Positions 1-11,552 of a stretch of 64,000 nucleotides of DNA are shown here, one piece after another (position 1 is the stretch's first letter; each line of letters begins with the position of its first letter). The DNA is from Tricholomella constricta (lineage: Eukaryota > Basidiomycota > Agaricomycetes > Agaricales > Lyophyllaceae): NCBI GenBank assembly GCA_013368375.1, contig JAACJP010000045.1, positions 124,001 through 188,000 of the forward strand, given 5' to 3'. Under the pieces are notes generated by a model. That model did not search any database, was not told where the DNA came from, and saw nothing but the letters and a program-made list of their open reading frames with translations. The translations under genes and the position numbers were made by a program.

Positions 1-409
1 TCATGTTTTCCGGACGAATGACGAAGATGTGGAAGATGCAAGCTTGGCGAGCTTGTTTATTTCCAGGATCAAAGTTCTCACGGGTGGTTGATCGCTCTTT
101 TATGGTTATCTTCCCAACAGGGCTCGTCGTCGAACCGAACGTGTGAGCCACGCAATGACACTCTCTCGCATCCCATCTCAAATCTTATCCATGGGAGCGT
201 AGTAACCGATTCTCTCATTGTCATTCTTTCCACGTCGCTGTCGAATTCATCGGATCATCGGAAAAAAGTCCATGAAAGTCCATGTGCGAATTTCCGCAGA
301 ACTCACCTCACCAGTTAGGAAAAGTTGGCGTACATCATCCTAACGTTAAAGGCCACCTGCATCCGGTTACAACTTACCCACTCTCAATCACTGCGAGAAT
401 ATCGTAGCC
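1..409. other. Upstream region of first NIS synthetase
   Basis: No coding region is supported here. The stretch ends directly at the start codon of the siderophore synthetase at 410, so its right part should hold that gene's promoter. I see no clear TATA box and no iron-GATA consensus of the kind present at 6270 and 6370. Confidence 0.4.
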
Positions 410-2620
410 ATGTCCATTTCTGCGACAAGATTAGCGGGACTCGATCCTCATGATCGTGCTGTCTTTGCGACCAACGCTCGCCTCATCTCTTGCCTTGTAA
501 CGGAATCGTTGCTCCGAGCATTGTACATCCCTTTGCCTGGTTTTGAGGCTACAGGCATCTGTGTTGTTCTTCAAAAGGATGTCTCGTCCGAACTGTCTCG
601 GGGGCCCTACGAATCGAAGGACATCCTGACTGTCGTCCCCTTGCGCCACGTCCCTCTATTTCGCCACGACGATGAAGATACGCGGGCGAAGGAAATAAGC
701 TTACTCGATCCTTTAGACATGATGCCGATGGTCTTCGAGATCGATGCCGAGGGGACCATGCCGGCAGAGATCGAGGTGCTTATCGCGACCTGATAACGTT
801 CTGCGAGCCATCACTGATTAGCATTTGTCTTGTAGCATATAGATTTGACTGCAGCCATCTTGAATACCCTCGCTGAACCGGGATGGGCAATCTCAAATTC
901 GACCAAACTTGTGCTATCTAAGAGCCCCGTCTCGATATGGGAAAAGTTCGGGGCGAGCGCAGGATTGGACGCTGCCTTGCTGAAGGATATTTCGAACGAA
1001 TATTCAAGCTCTGTGAAATGGCAAGGTCAGTGGCTGCTGGTTTGTGATACTCGCCACGATTACTGATTTACTCGCAGAATATTCCTACGAACATCCCCCG
1101 AAGGCTCCACTTTTCACTTCTCAGAGCATTGAGTGGGAACAATCTATCGTGGAAGGCCATCCAACTCATCCTGTAAGTGTGCGTTGTGATCAGTGATCTG
1201 CCATCCTGACCTGATCGCGCAGATGCACAAAACGCGATACTTCCTACCCCCGCTTCCGGATTTTTCTCCTGGAGCCTTTGACCTCTACCATCCCAGGTTG
1301 AGATTAGTCGCGCTTCCGAGGAAGAGCCTCCACATCACATACGATTTCGAAACTTATACTCAGCCCATTATTGCGGCCATGTCCAAGAACGCTGGTCGGC
1401 AGTTGCGCCTTCGCGAAGGCTTCGTCGCTATTCCGGTTCATGAACTACAGGTTGTCCACATTCAAGATAAATTCAAAGAAGCAGAAATCTTTTCTCAAGA
1501 ATTTAGCCTCTCTTTGCTCGCTCAGCAGAGTATCCGGTGAGATTGCACACGGTACAACCGCTGAAATTTTGCTAAGATCTGTCGCAGCTCCGTCATCGTC
1601 CCCGAGGCGTACCAAGAGCTATCGCTCAAGCTGGGCGTTGGCATTAAACTGACTTCCGCCGTACGCACCATTTCACCCGCGTCTGCCTACCTAGGACCTC
1701 GATTCTCGAAGCGCGTAGTTCCCGCGCTTTCCATGGATCCGAACATCGTCACTGTGGCGAAGGAGCTGGCCAGCGTTGTTCACGCCCATGCTGACGGCGA
1801 GATTGCGAAGCACTGCGCAGCCATCATCCGTGAAGCCCACGAGAACACGAGCGAGGAACGAGGTGAACGACTGATCGTTTGCACTGCTTTGGTAGAAAGT
1901 GGACACAGCGGCGAAGGAGGCGAACTTCCTGCGGTTGTGCGCGTGTTTGAACTCGATACCGAGGAGAAGCGTATACAATGGTTGAGCAAGTAAGTTTCGC
2001 CTTCCTCTCACCTTGCTGTCAGCTGACAAGCCCTTAGGTTCGTTCGCATGCTTTTTGACGCATTCCTTCCATCTGTGCTTGATAATGGCGTCGCGTTCGA
2101 ATGTCACCCTCAGAATTGCTTGGCCCGGTTCGACATGGTCACGAAGGAGTTGAAGGGCTTCATCATTCGCGATTTTGGAGGCATGCGTGTTCATCCCGAG
2201 ACCCTTAAAGCGACGACAGGCGTCGATTTAGAAGTCCACGACGGCCATTCGATCATCGCAAGCGACCTTGACGACGTCTACACTCGCATGTATCACACGA
2301 TATTCCATAACCACTTACAACAACTCATCCGGGTGTTGGGCCTGCATTACAACGGCCTTGGCTGGGAGCTTGTCAGAAAGCACCTGAAGGCCGTGATTCC
2401 CAAGGACCACTCGCTTTACGCGGCTTGGCTTTCTCCTGAGAGAAAGACTCTACCTTCCAAGTGCTTCCTTCGCATGAGGATGTCGGGCATGTATCGATTC
2501 GTGAGTGTCCAGTCGCTTGGACTGTTAGATTTGGGTCGCTGAAAACAAAAAATCCAGCATCTTCACAGTCCATTTCCAAATCTCATTAACTATAGAGGTG
2601 TAGAAATTGAGAATAAATAA
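410..2620 (+). CDS. IucA/IucC-family NIS siderophore synthetase, copy 1
   Basis: Predicted ATP-dependent synthetase that joins a carboxylate (citrate-like) substrate to an amine or alcohol, the non-ribosomal (NIS) route to siderophores. Seven exons are read at 410-775, 836-1025, 1078-1172, 1223-1536, 1588-1989, 2038-2500 and 2558-2620, giving about 630 residues, the usual family length. Family motifs are present: VEGHPTHPMHKTR in the N-terminal lobe, IPVHELQ in the middle, TSAVRT for nucleotide binding, CHPQN (the HxQN active-site motif) and IIRDFGG near the C-terminus. No signal peptide is seen, so it is probably cytosolic. The downstream same-strand neighbour is a paralogue. Fungal members include the rhizoferrin synthetase of Mucorales. 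The product made here cannot be told from sequence. Confidence 0.88.
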
Positions 2621-3934
2621 ATTGTATCTAGCTATGCAACATATGTACTATGGTAAAGCTTTATCTTGGTTGGACAGCATAGAATAGCCAGTGTGTTTTC
2701 AGCGACGGTTCGCGCGCGGAGTTCAAAATCCCTTTCTCAAGCTCGCTTCAAAGATCTCCATTTCTATGTTCGTTGACAACAACAATGACGCCTCGGCATT
2801 CCATTCTACCGCTTCGTCAAATAAACATTTATAGGGCATCAAGTCCACTCACCAAACCCGATCGCCGGTCTTCTTCTTGCCTTCACACCGTGGTGAGATT
2901 TTGTTTCCCCCTTTCCCTCGACCTTTAGTACCTCCAGCAGATCCGTAAACTCCCCACACATCACCGACGGTCTTCTTAGCTCGTGCTCCTCGTGGTGTAT
3001 GCTACTGACAGAGAAGTATCGCCCGCCGTGGCTCACGCATCTTGCAAATGCCTTTCCTCATAGGAACGCTTCGCTGTTCTTGAGATTCCCATGCTTTCGC
3101 CAGTGACATAGCTGATCTGTGCTCCAGTGTGAGACGAAATTCACTACGGAACTTATAGTTCTCTATGCGCTTTAATTATTTGAAGCCGATCTCAAGCATG
3201 TCCAAGACGTAACTTCGGCGCATTATGATTTCGGCTAACAGATTATTCTGCGCAGAACGTGTTCGATTCTCTTGGATTCTCCACGTGCACGCATGTGTAG
3301 GACCCGCAAAAACCACTGCAAATGTTCTTGCGGGTGGCGTCCCATCGGCATCCGGAGGTTGAATTCTATCTCCGACGGGTTTCGGCCTGTATTGCACACG
3401 GTCCGCTGATTAGCCCTACCTTTCCCCATGCGTCGAGTCACCCAAAACATTTGGGCGACTCTTAATTTGGCCTTGCATTCGGTCATTTCGATCCATCGCC
3501 CATACGGCGGGAACGATCCCTGGATCTGGTTTTAGGCCACCAGTTCCCACCGCTTCACGGCCCACTCCATCGTAAACAGGCAACCGACTTTCTCGGCGTG
3601 GTCACCCCCCTTTTTCTCATCCTGGGTTGAATCTACATCGTTGGGGATATTTCCGCTTTTATTTCGATTTTTTTGCGCCATCTGGATCCCCACTCGTCCC
3701 GAAATAGTCCCATCACCTCGAAAGGGGATCTCTCGCTCCCAACAGGATACCACTGTGGTAATAATTTTGTACCGGCTCTGACACGCATTCTAATCTCTAT
3801 TTTGCGAAAGATCACGCTTCGCCAAGACTTGTGGCACCCTGACATCGACCTACATCCCTCATCAGTGCGATTGGCTCGTTGTGCTTTAAATACGGGACAT
3901 TGAACAAGCTTTTTTTTACCGTCTTGGAAATCCA
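2621..3934. other. Spacer between the two NIS synthetase genes
   Basis: About 1.3 kb with only short, non-homologous reading frames on either strand. It must contain the terminator of copy 1 and the promoter of copy 2. The TTTAAATA stretch near 3889 is a possible TATA-like element 40-50 bp before the copy 2 start codon. Nothing else is supported. Confidence 0.4.
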
Positions 3935-6111
3935 ATGTCGTCAGGTTCTGGATTACCTCCGTCACAGCATGCCAGTTTCGCTGTTATATCTCGTCTCATC
4001 TCTTGCCTTGTAACAGAGCAGCTTCTTCGAGGCATCTACCTCCCCATCGCCAATGCGCCCCATTCCACCGGAGTTTTAGTGGTATTGTCTACCCATCTCA
4101 TATCGGAGAAACCGATCATCAGTCGGTCCCTTCGACCCAACGATATCTTTGCAATTGTTCCCCTTCGGCACCCGCCTGTCTTCGCCCCAGTCATCGGTCA
4201 AACGTCCGAGTATAAGCATGGTCGCCCAGTCGGCCTTGTCGATCCCCTCGACATGCGACCTGATATCTTTGAACTGTCGGAGACTCTGGCAGATTCTCCT
4301 GAGCGTGTATGTCGCCACCTTCTCCCGTGGTGTGCCTTAGTTGACGTAACATCCTTCCGCACAGGACGACTTCCAGAACGCGATTTTATCCAGTTTCGTC
4401 CCGCCTCCCTGGGAGCTCGGACGATTCACGACTTTAAAGGAGGTTACAGACCCAGTTCAGCTTTGGAAGAAGTTCGTCGATGGCGTTGTCATTCAAGATG
4501 CGCTCCGGCTAGCCATCGAGAAAGAAATTCAAAGCTCTTATGAGTATCAACGTAGGTCACCCGTCCTCTGGATTCGTATCTTTTTTTAAACAAACAATCA
4601 AGTCGTCGCATATCGCAACCCCCCGCAGTGCCCTTCTCTGACTTCTGCGCCTATCGAATGGGAGCAGAGCCTTGTCGCAGGCCACCCAACCCACCCGGTA
4701 AACTGACGTTCTGAAATGTTGAATATTCTATCAATCTTAATATTCGGCGACAGATGCATCGTGCCAGGATGCTTCCTCTCAGCGTATCGAATTACGACTG
4801 GTACCATCCTCGTATCCGATTTGTACGCGTGCAGAGGGCCAATATCAAGCTTTTGGGGCCATTCGAAAAGGAAATCACGAAGCTAGCGATAACCGCGGCC
4901 GAGCGATCTGGGCAGTTATTCCGCGATGACCCGTCTTCCATCGTGATGCCTGTCCACGAGCTACAGATTCCAAACGTCGTCGCCAAGTTTCCAGACGTCA
5001 AAGTTTTGCACCCCGATATCAATGTTCAGGCTCTTGCGCAATCCAGCATCAGGTATGTGCGTTAATTGTTCCACTGTTTTATGTCGCTCATAGGAATTCT
5101 CGCAGGACGGTTGTAATTCCGGAGCTACCTGGAGTGGCCTTAAAGCTGGCAGTCGGAGTCAAGATATCATCCTCTCTTCGGACGATTTCGCATTTTACGG
5201 CTGACTTCGGGCCTCGCTTTTCGACCGACATTGTGCCAAAGCTCGTCATCGATCCCCGCATCTTATCAATTTCTTGCGAACCTGCCAGCGCTGTTTACAA
5301 TACCGCTGATCCTGACCTCGCAAAGCATTTTACGGCAATTATAAGAGAAGAAGCTGAGCCGCAAGAAGGCGAAGCGCTCATCGTGAGTGCTGCCCTCCTA
5401 GAAATGGATCACGCCGGATTATCCGATGGCGTATCGGCTGTCGAGAGAATTTTCAAGCTTGACACATACGAGAAACGTGCGACATTCTTAGATCGGTAAG
5501 CCCGTTATAAATGATGAACCTGTCCTCACTAAATCCGTCGGAACATAGGTATATCAAATTAGCTTGCGAGGCTCTCCTCCCACCTCTGATTCACAATGGC
5601 GTTGCATTCGAGGCCCATGCGCAGAATGTCCTGGCTCGCTTCGATATTACTACTGGGGAGCCAACTGGCTTCATTATTCGCGATCTTGGAGGCCTTCGCA
5701 TTCATCCAGAGACGCTTCGCGAGTCCACTGGTGTCGACTTTCAGTTCCTCCCAGGCCATTGCGTTGTCACGGCTTCTCTGGAGGAGACTTATCCCAAGTT
5801 CTATCACACATTCGTTCACAACCACGTGCAGCGCCTGATCCGAATCCTCGGAATGCACAGTGACGGTCGTGGGTGGGAAATGCTGCGAGCGCATATGGAT
5901 GCCACAATTCCAGACAAGCATGAGCTTCGGAAGATTTGGTTGAGCCCTGACAGCAAATTACTGCCATCCAAGTGTCTCATGCGGATGAGAATGCGTGATT
6001 CTTACCGAGAGGTACTTCAAACCTTCTCAGCGTAAATTGCCGTCTGATCTTACCGTGTTGCAGATGGTCTACAGTCCTTTCCCCAACATGATTCAATACC
6101 GCCCTGAATAG
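3935..6111 (+). CDS. IucA/IucC-family NIS siderophore synthetase, copy 2
   Basis: Paralogue of the gene at 410-2620. Exons are read at 3935-4306, 4365-4551, 4603-4697, 4754-5052, 5106-5495, 5549-6011 and 6064-6111, giving about 617 residues. Exon 3 (95 nt) and exon 6 (463 nt) have exactly the same length as in copy 1, and all intron positions and phases correspond, so the pair arose by tandem duplication. Motifs seen: VAGHPTHPMHRAR, MPVHELQ, SSSLRT, AHAQN and IIRDLGG, so the HxQN and arginine signatures are kept and the enzyme looks functional. The two proteins have clearly diverged between motifs, which allows different substrates or successive condensation steps. Cytosolic location is inferred from the lack of a leader. 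Confidence 0.88.
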
Positions 6112-6269
6112 AGAATTCAAGGACAGGATGTGTTCATTGCACACTTTTTATAGTTAACTATCCAGATGTTTGTCTTTATGTTGTTTAGAATTATGCAGAT
6201 TGCTTGTTTTTCGGATTTGCTACAGACTGAGATAAAAGCCGGGCAATAAGTACTTGATTATCAGCCGAT

Positions 6270-6278
6270 ATCAGATAA
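6270..6278 (+). promoter_or_regulatory. Iron-GATA factor consensus ATCAGATAA
   Basis: Exact match to ATCWGATAA, the site bound by fungal iron-responsive GATA repressors (Urbs1, SreA, Sre families). It lies 159 bp after the stop codon of the second siderophore synthetase and 326 bp before the start of the C2-domain gene. A single 9-mer can occur by chance. The match is seen directly, the regulatory role is inference. Confidence 0.4.
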
Positions 6279-6369
6279 GATGGATGAACAATTTTACGGG
6301 ACCGGCGACGACGACGACGACAACGATCACATCAGAGTTCAACGGCGCTCCAGCCCTGACAGTGATGTG

Positions 6370-6378
6370 ATCTGATAA
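6370..6378 (+). promoter_or_regulatory. Iron-GATA factor consensus ATCTGATAA
   Basis: Second exact match to ATCWGATAA, in the same orientation and exactly 100 bp after the first. Paired sites are usual for SreA/Urbs1-type control. Its position next to siderophore synthetase genes makes an iron role plausible, but it is downstream of them rather than in their promoters. Confidence 0.4.
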
Positions 6379-6603
6379 GATTTTCTGCTTGGCGAACTAC
6401 ATTACCGTTGCTCTGGACGACAAACGTCAAGATCTTGCAAGATCTTCGACTATCGATTGACTTCGCAGGAACCCACACTCACCGCACCCTGACGTTCTAA
6501 CCATCATCCAGAAGTGGGAATAATAGTATTCCCTTGGATTGCCCACTGAACTCTTGAGTTTCGGCCTCTTTCCGCCCTACGCGTGCCAGGATTGGCGACC
6601 AGT

Positions 6604-8146
6604 ATGTCAAATCGAGAGACAGAACTGGGTACCTTGATTGTCGTTGTTCTCAAAGCAAGAAATTTGAACGACAAACATTCCTTTTACAAACAGGATGTAT
6701 TTACGCAGGTGTCTTTGAATGGTAAGAGTTTTCTCGGGGGCTTCTGGAATTCACGACATACATTGGTTTATCAAACAGGTGTTACAAAACGAACACACGT
6801 CGATGTCAAAGGCGGCCAGCACCCGGAGTGGGATGCCGAAATCAGGTTTCCAGTTATGAAGAGTTCGCAGGACAAATTCAGGAAGCTCGAGGTGGCATGC
6901 TTCGCAAAGGAATCCAGGTCCGATGACATCTTGGGCAGGGGCACCGTCGACATTACGGAGACTCTAAAAACAGGCGAATTCGATGGTATGTTCTGAGTTA
7001 CCCCCATATTATACCGAATCCAAACTTGAATTGACAAAGGTTTTAGAATGGGTCAGCCTGAATGTCGACGGTGTTGTTCGTGGTGACTTGTATCTCGAGA
7101 TGACCTTTTTCTCGAATGCGGCGTTACCCACGACATCGCTGGCACCCCCATCTAGTACCTTGTCAAGACACCCTTCGAAGCTTGCACCATCAGAACGGCT
7201 CAGTCGACCACTTCACGCGCCTGCTCCATCAGCGGTTCTCCATAATTTGTTGAGTGACGACACTAGGAAAGACCAAGGACAGAGGAGTCAGGTGCATGGT
7301 GCAGATTCTCTTTACCTGGCACCATCTCCACCTTCTTCAAGGTCGTCATCTGTCACATCCATAAGACGTGTCGATTCACCGCTTCCACCGCTTCCTGAAG
7401 GGGAAGCTCGAGCGGAAACGGCACCTCTCCCGTCCACACTTTTACCAGGCGGGGGAAGGCCAAGACCTCCAAGAAATCCTACGCCTTACGCTAGCCCTCC
7501 AGCGCCCCAACTTCCAAGCACATTACGTCCAGGTCCTGGGAAACGAGTGGCGTCTCATTCGATCACACCACCCCCGCACGCTGCTCATGCACGGCATTCT
7601 TCTGCATCTCCACCTCGTGGGCAATACTTTGCGACGCCTAGTTCTCCGACTTACAGGCCAATCGCCATGGATTCGTACGCCCAATATCCCGGGCCCGTGC
7701 CAAGCACCAGCCCAGCCCCGAACCCCACCCACTATATTCCTCCTCCAGCAGTCACACCACAACTCTGGGTATCAGAGGGCACGGCGGCCGGGCCTTTGTC
7801 GTTTCCCATTCCCACTGTCGCTCCAGTGCAGGACGGCACCAGTACCAGTTATCAAAGTTATGCTGCATCTAGTTACACCACACCTAAACCGTCGCACCAA
7901 CCTGCCGTAGCAAGTGATCTCCCAGACCCATATCTCCAAGCTCGGTATCAGACGCCTTTGCCATTACCTCCAGGCTCCACAAGTCCACCTCGTGGCCGTC
8001 AGGGTTTGATGACGCCTCGCGAAAACCCAGATCAAGCTCGCATCGAAGCACTCCGGCAGATCGAGGATGAAGCGGCAAGACGCAAAGAGCAGGAGGAGAA
8101 AGACCTTGCCCTTGCCATGCAATTGGATCGGGAATTAAACCTGTAA
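6604..8146 (+). CDS. C2-domain protein, Inn1/Fic1-like
   Basis: Probable cytokinesis/ingression-type adaptor. Exons are 6604-6721, 6779-6985 and 7047-8146. The ATG at 6604 is the first in frame. The N-terminal 130 residues or so form a C2 domain: a GTLIVVVLKARNL strand, a KQDVFTQVSL segment, GGQHPEWD (the usual N/HPxW motif) and a closing strand DGVVRGDLYLEMTF. The rest is long, proline- and serine-rich and probably disordered, with several PPLP and PPP runs that could bind SH3 domains. It ends in a charged coiled segment rich in E, R and K. This layout (C2 plus PxxP tail) is that of yeast Inn1 and fission yeast Fic1, which act at the division site. The orthology is inferred from architecture. 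Confidence 0.75.
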
Positions 8147-8451
8147 TGCGACCCTTTCCAGCTTGAACGTTCGCGGCGGATGGTAGGAGATATTTTTCTG
8201 TATCTTCCATGACTGTCATTGTAGGAGAGTGCTTGAGTATAATCGGATTATGACACTTGGCGATGTATACTTTGACAGTCTCACAACATTTTCGCTGAGA
8301 TCATCTCAGCGAAAAGATGAAGGATGGGTTACATTTCTTGAGACGTGTGTTATTCTATATGTTTAAGTCGGCAAATGGAAATGTGTATGTATATATGGAG
8401 TTCAATGAAGGTTAGGTCCTCCGTTTTTAGATTTGGGGCATGGATATCAAA
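8147..8451. other. Convergent 3' spacer
   Basis: Lies between the convergent ends of the C2-domain gene (plus) and the Frag1/DRAM gene (minus). It contains AT-rich 3'-UTR-like sequence and a short inverted repeat near 8294-8314 (CGCTGAGATCATCTCAGCG) that could form a hairpin. No gene is seen. Confidence 0.4.
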
Positions 8452-9453
8452 TTATGCTCTGAAGCTTGTGCGGACGCGTTTCATGCGGTATTCGCCTTTC
8501 CGGACGTGCCGCGCTAGTCTAAGATCGTAGAAAAAGGTAAGGAGATAGAAAGTGAAACCAAAAGCAATGGTCCATTCCAAGACAGCTGTGAAAACGGGGT
8601 GGTCAGCCTTCTTAATTGACTGCGCATCAGCTCTATATTTCGCACCTCCTACATCGTAGTTATGGAACAAAGTCACCGCAAAGGCTATAGCCAGTACTAT
8701 GAGAGTCGAAGCAATTATAGCTTTTGCAGCGTATGCAATTTTGAGTTTTCTGATTTCACGGAAGTCTTTGCTTATCCACCGGTACTATATACAGATCATG
8801 TTGAAACGCAAAGGCCAAAAAAGTTTTCGTATTCAGACATACCTCTATTACGGTAAAAATGGCACTGAGTGCAACACCAACGATGAAGACGAGAAGGAAC
8901 ACTCGGTGAAGACTTGGATGCCTTTGAGTGTCGAACACGGTTAGGAGAATGAGCCCAACTCCGCCGACGAGGGAGCCGAAAATCGCAAGATATGAGAAGA
9001 CGAATTCCCTTTTCCGCATGTTGGGCACAAGACTGTGGCGAAAATGTTAAGCACCAACGCCGATGGAAGAAAACCCGAATGAACATGCCGGCCAGTATAG
9101 CGGAGTAGACGTTCCACACAAAGACATAAGAAGAATCCCAGTCCTGTGATTGCACCAGCGGCAATGAACAGTGGTTTCAGGATATCGGCGCCGATGTCAG
9201 ATATGTACGCGATATTTCCTTCCTGTGAAGGGTATTTTGGTCGACCACTTGCAAGCCATGTGATAAGCATCGCCCAGAGGGTGCCTCGGATACGTCAATG
9301 AAGGATCTGGATTCAAAGTGGACAGAACCTACCAAACCATACGAAAGAGGCGAAAAGAGGAATCCAGACGTATGCCCAGTGCTGATGGCGAAAGCAGAAC
9401 AGCTTGTTACCGATCTCCATTGGACCTTGGATGAACTCCCTGGAAGAAGACAT
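8452..9453 (-). CDS. Frag1/DRAM/Sfk1-family membrane protein
   Basis: Multi-pass membrane protein of the Frag1/DRAM/Sfk1 family, whose members act in PI4-kinase and plasma-membrane lipid control (yeast Sfk1) or autophagy and GPI remodelling (DRAM, PGAP2). The ATG is at 9453 and exon 1 encodes the leading segment HQHWAYVWIPLFASFVWFG. Later exons give hydrophobic helices around PLFIAAGAITGLGFFLCLCV, FSYLAIFGSLVGGVGLILL and FLLVFIVGVALSAIFTVIE. The last exon holds the family's closing helix VLEWTIAFGFTFYLLTFFYD followed by a basic tail. About five to six helices fit the family. Exact borders of the middle exons are less certain than the ends. Confidence 0.72.
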
Positions 9454-11552
9454 GGCGAATCGCGCGAGTATTGGAATGTGGAGTGACTTAGCCGGCGTTT
9501 GGCCGTTGAGTGGTAACTCCTAACGATGAAAAAAAAAACATTGCGGCTGACGGGGAGTTTCGACGTCATTGGTTAAACATACAACTTGTCATAGATCTGC
9601 TTGGAACCAGTGCGCACACGATCGAACAACGGAGGCTTTTTGTAAATCTGGGCGGGTGCTGGGAATGCCATGCATTTTTCTTATCACCGTTTATCATACA
9701 TAAACATGTGAATAGCGAAGAATTTATGAACAAACCAGGTTCGTATTCCAAGGAGAAGAGGAGGCGGTTCCATTTGTGTCTTCTTGCTTGTATCATCTTC
9801 GTGCAAGCACAAGCAAACACTGGGCTCCAACAGCCTCCCTCCGAGTTCAATCTTGCACATACCTCCTCCAATGCTCTTACTTGTTGCATGCCTCGTCTGA
9901 TATCCATGTGGAACGCATCATTCTCGAAGAAGCCGGAACCAATACGACGACGCGCTCTTTTTCACGCTTGTAAACATCGAAAATCGACACGGAATACTCA
10001 CGCGCATTGCAATCTGCCAATCATACCTACTGCCCACGAACATGATTCTCAGTCGCACGGCCATCGCGGGGTTTGTGTGCAATTGCGCTCTCTACTGATG
10101 AGGGCGGCTATTAAGCGGCTCTCGGATTGAATATTTGGAACCTCACTGCTCGGCATGTTCGACATAATTTCCAGACTTTATTGGGAAGTATCAAAGTCTA
10201 TTCCCTACTTGTGCTATTTTACCCAAGCTTTTCTTGGCTCTGCGGTGCCGCGAGAATTCGTGCTCCAGGAAACACCACTTGAAGCCCATGTTTTGGAGTT
10301 CTGTGTCTCACGCGGGACCCACATCGTTGACCACCATATCCCAGACTCGTAACTGGATACTTGCTTATCGTCTTTTGGAGCATGTTACTTGGCTGTGATC
10401 TCCATTCTGTGTGAAATGCAAAGAAGGAGTGTTCGCGAACTCGCTTCTGGATTTTGACTATGTGTGTTTGGAGCTTCTTCAAGGGGCTACAGCGATTAAC
10501 TGCATGGCACCTGCTTTCTTCCTCACTCCTTCGGAGCTTATTTGTTCACGTCTCACCCATCTCTTCTCTTTTTCATATTGTCTTTCTCGCCTCGTTCGAT
10601 TGCGCCTTCGAAATTATCTCGGACCATGTTGAGATTTAGTTATTGCAATTGGTTCATTCTGTTTGCCCTCGTGCCAGCTTCATGCCATTGACGGTCGTGA
10701 AATGCCTTGGCATAACCTCTATCAAATGACTTCACTTAGGAAAGGATGAAACACACGATTTCTCCTGTCGATAATTTTCTTCAGTCAAAACTGTGCGTTT
10801 GGTCCAACTTCTTCACACCCGTCGGTGCATGCGAAGCGCGATAAACATACTGGAATCAGGCTGGAATGCAAAGAAGTCCATTCGTAGGATGTTCAAAGTT
10901 CGTGATATTTCTCTGGTCCTGTTTCATGTCTTGACGTGGTCGGTGCTGACCAGCTCTCCCAATGTGCCATCTGTTACAGGCTGTAGAGTCCGCAAGTCTT
11001 CCAATGTAATTCACGAAGCCCGTTCTCCGGGTCCCGGCCTGTTACGACATCTGAAACGCTGTCCAATTCTTCGTCCTTCATCCTCAACAGCGGGACTTCT
11101 GAAATGCATCTGCACATCAACAATCATTTTGATGAGCTCAGCTCAAGGCAGAGTACAGGCCGCTGTTGTCGTGTCAACGCCCGTCGAACGATGTGCAATA
11201 TACCGGAATCCATACATCTTAGATGTCTGAACGGCGGCGTTGATCAGCTAGAGCTCACTTTGCACCATCGTTCTATCGTGATTGCATTGCAAACACCAAG
11301 CGGCGCAATGGGCTGGTGGAATTGCTACCTGGTCTATTTTTATGACGTCAAGGAACACTCTTCAGAGCACTCTATCACGGCTACTACGTGTACCTATCTG
11401 CCATCCGTGTTATATTGGACGTGGAGAAGGTCGTGGCTTGATCCTCAGGCACTTCACGAGATGGTGAATAAAATCATCCACGAAGGAGCAGAGTCGGTAT
11501 ACTTTCTCGCTTTTCTTCTACTTCGCTGTGTTGTTGAACAACTTTGTCGGCG
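9454..11552. other. 2.1-kb divergent spacer without a supported gene
   Basis: The stretch lies between the divergent starts of the Frag1/DRAM gene and the fruit-body protein gene. It contains open frames of up to about 200 codons on the plus strand (9510-10130, 11104-11664), but none shows a recognisable domain, consistent splice structure or coding-type third-position bias. I regard it as a long promoter region. A TE relic or non-coding RNA cannot be excluded. Confidence 0.4.

Larger units (their letters stand above)
6112..6603. other. Spacer with GATA-type sites and a short CGA repeat
   Basis: No gene is seen. The stretch holds a short run of CGA triplets around 6305-6322 and two 9-bp GATA-type sites described separately. 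It separates the siderophore synthetase pair from the C2-domain gene, both on the plus strand, and so should contain the latter's promoter. Confidence 0.4.

Noticed and set aside
6304..6322. (CGA)n run considered as a coding repeat
   Set aside because: Very short and not inside any supported reading frame.
9510..10130. Plus-strand open frame of about 206 codons
   Set aside because: It lies in a divergent promoter region, overlaps minus-strand frames of similar size and has no domain, splice pattern or codon bias that I recognise.
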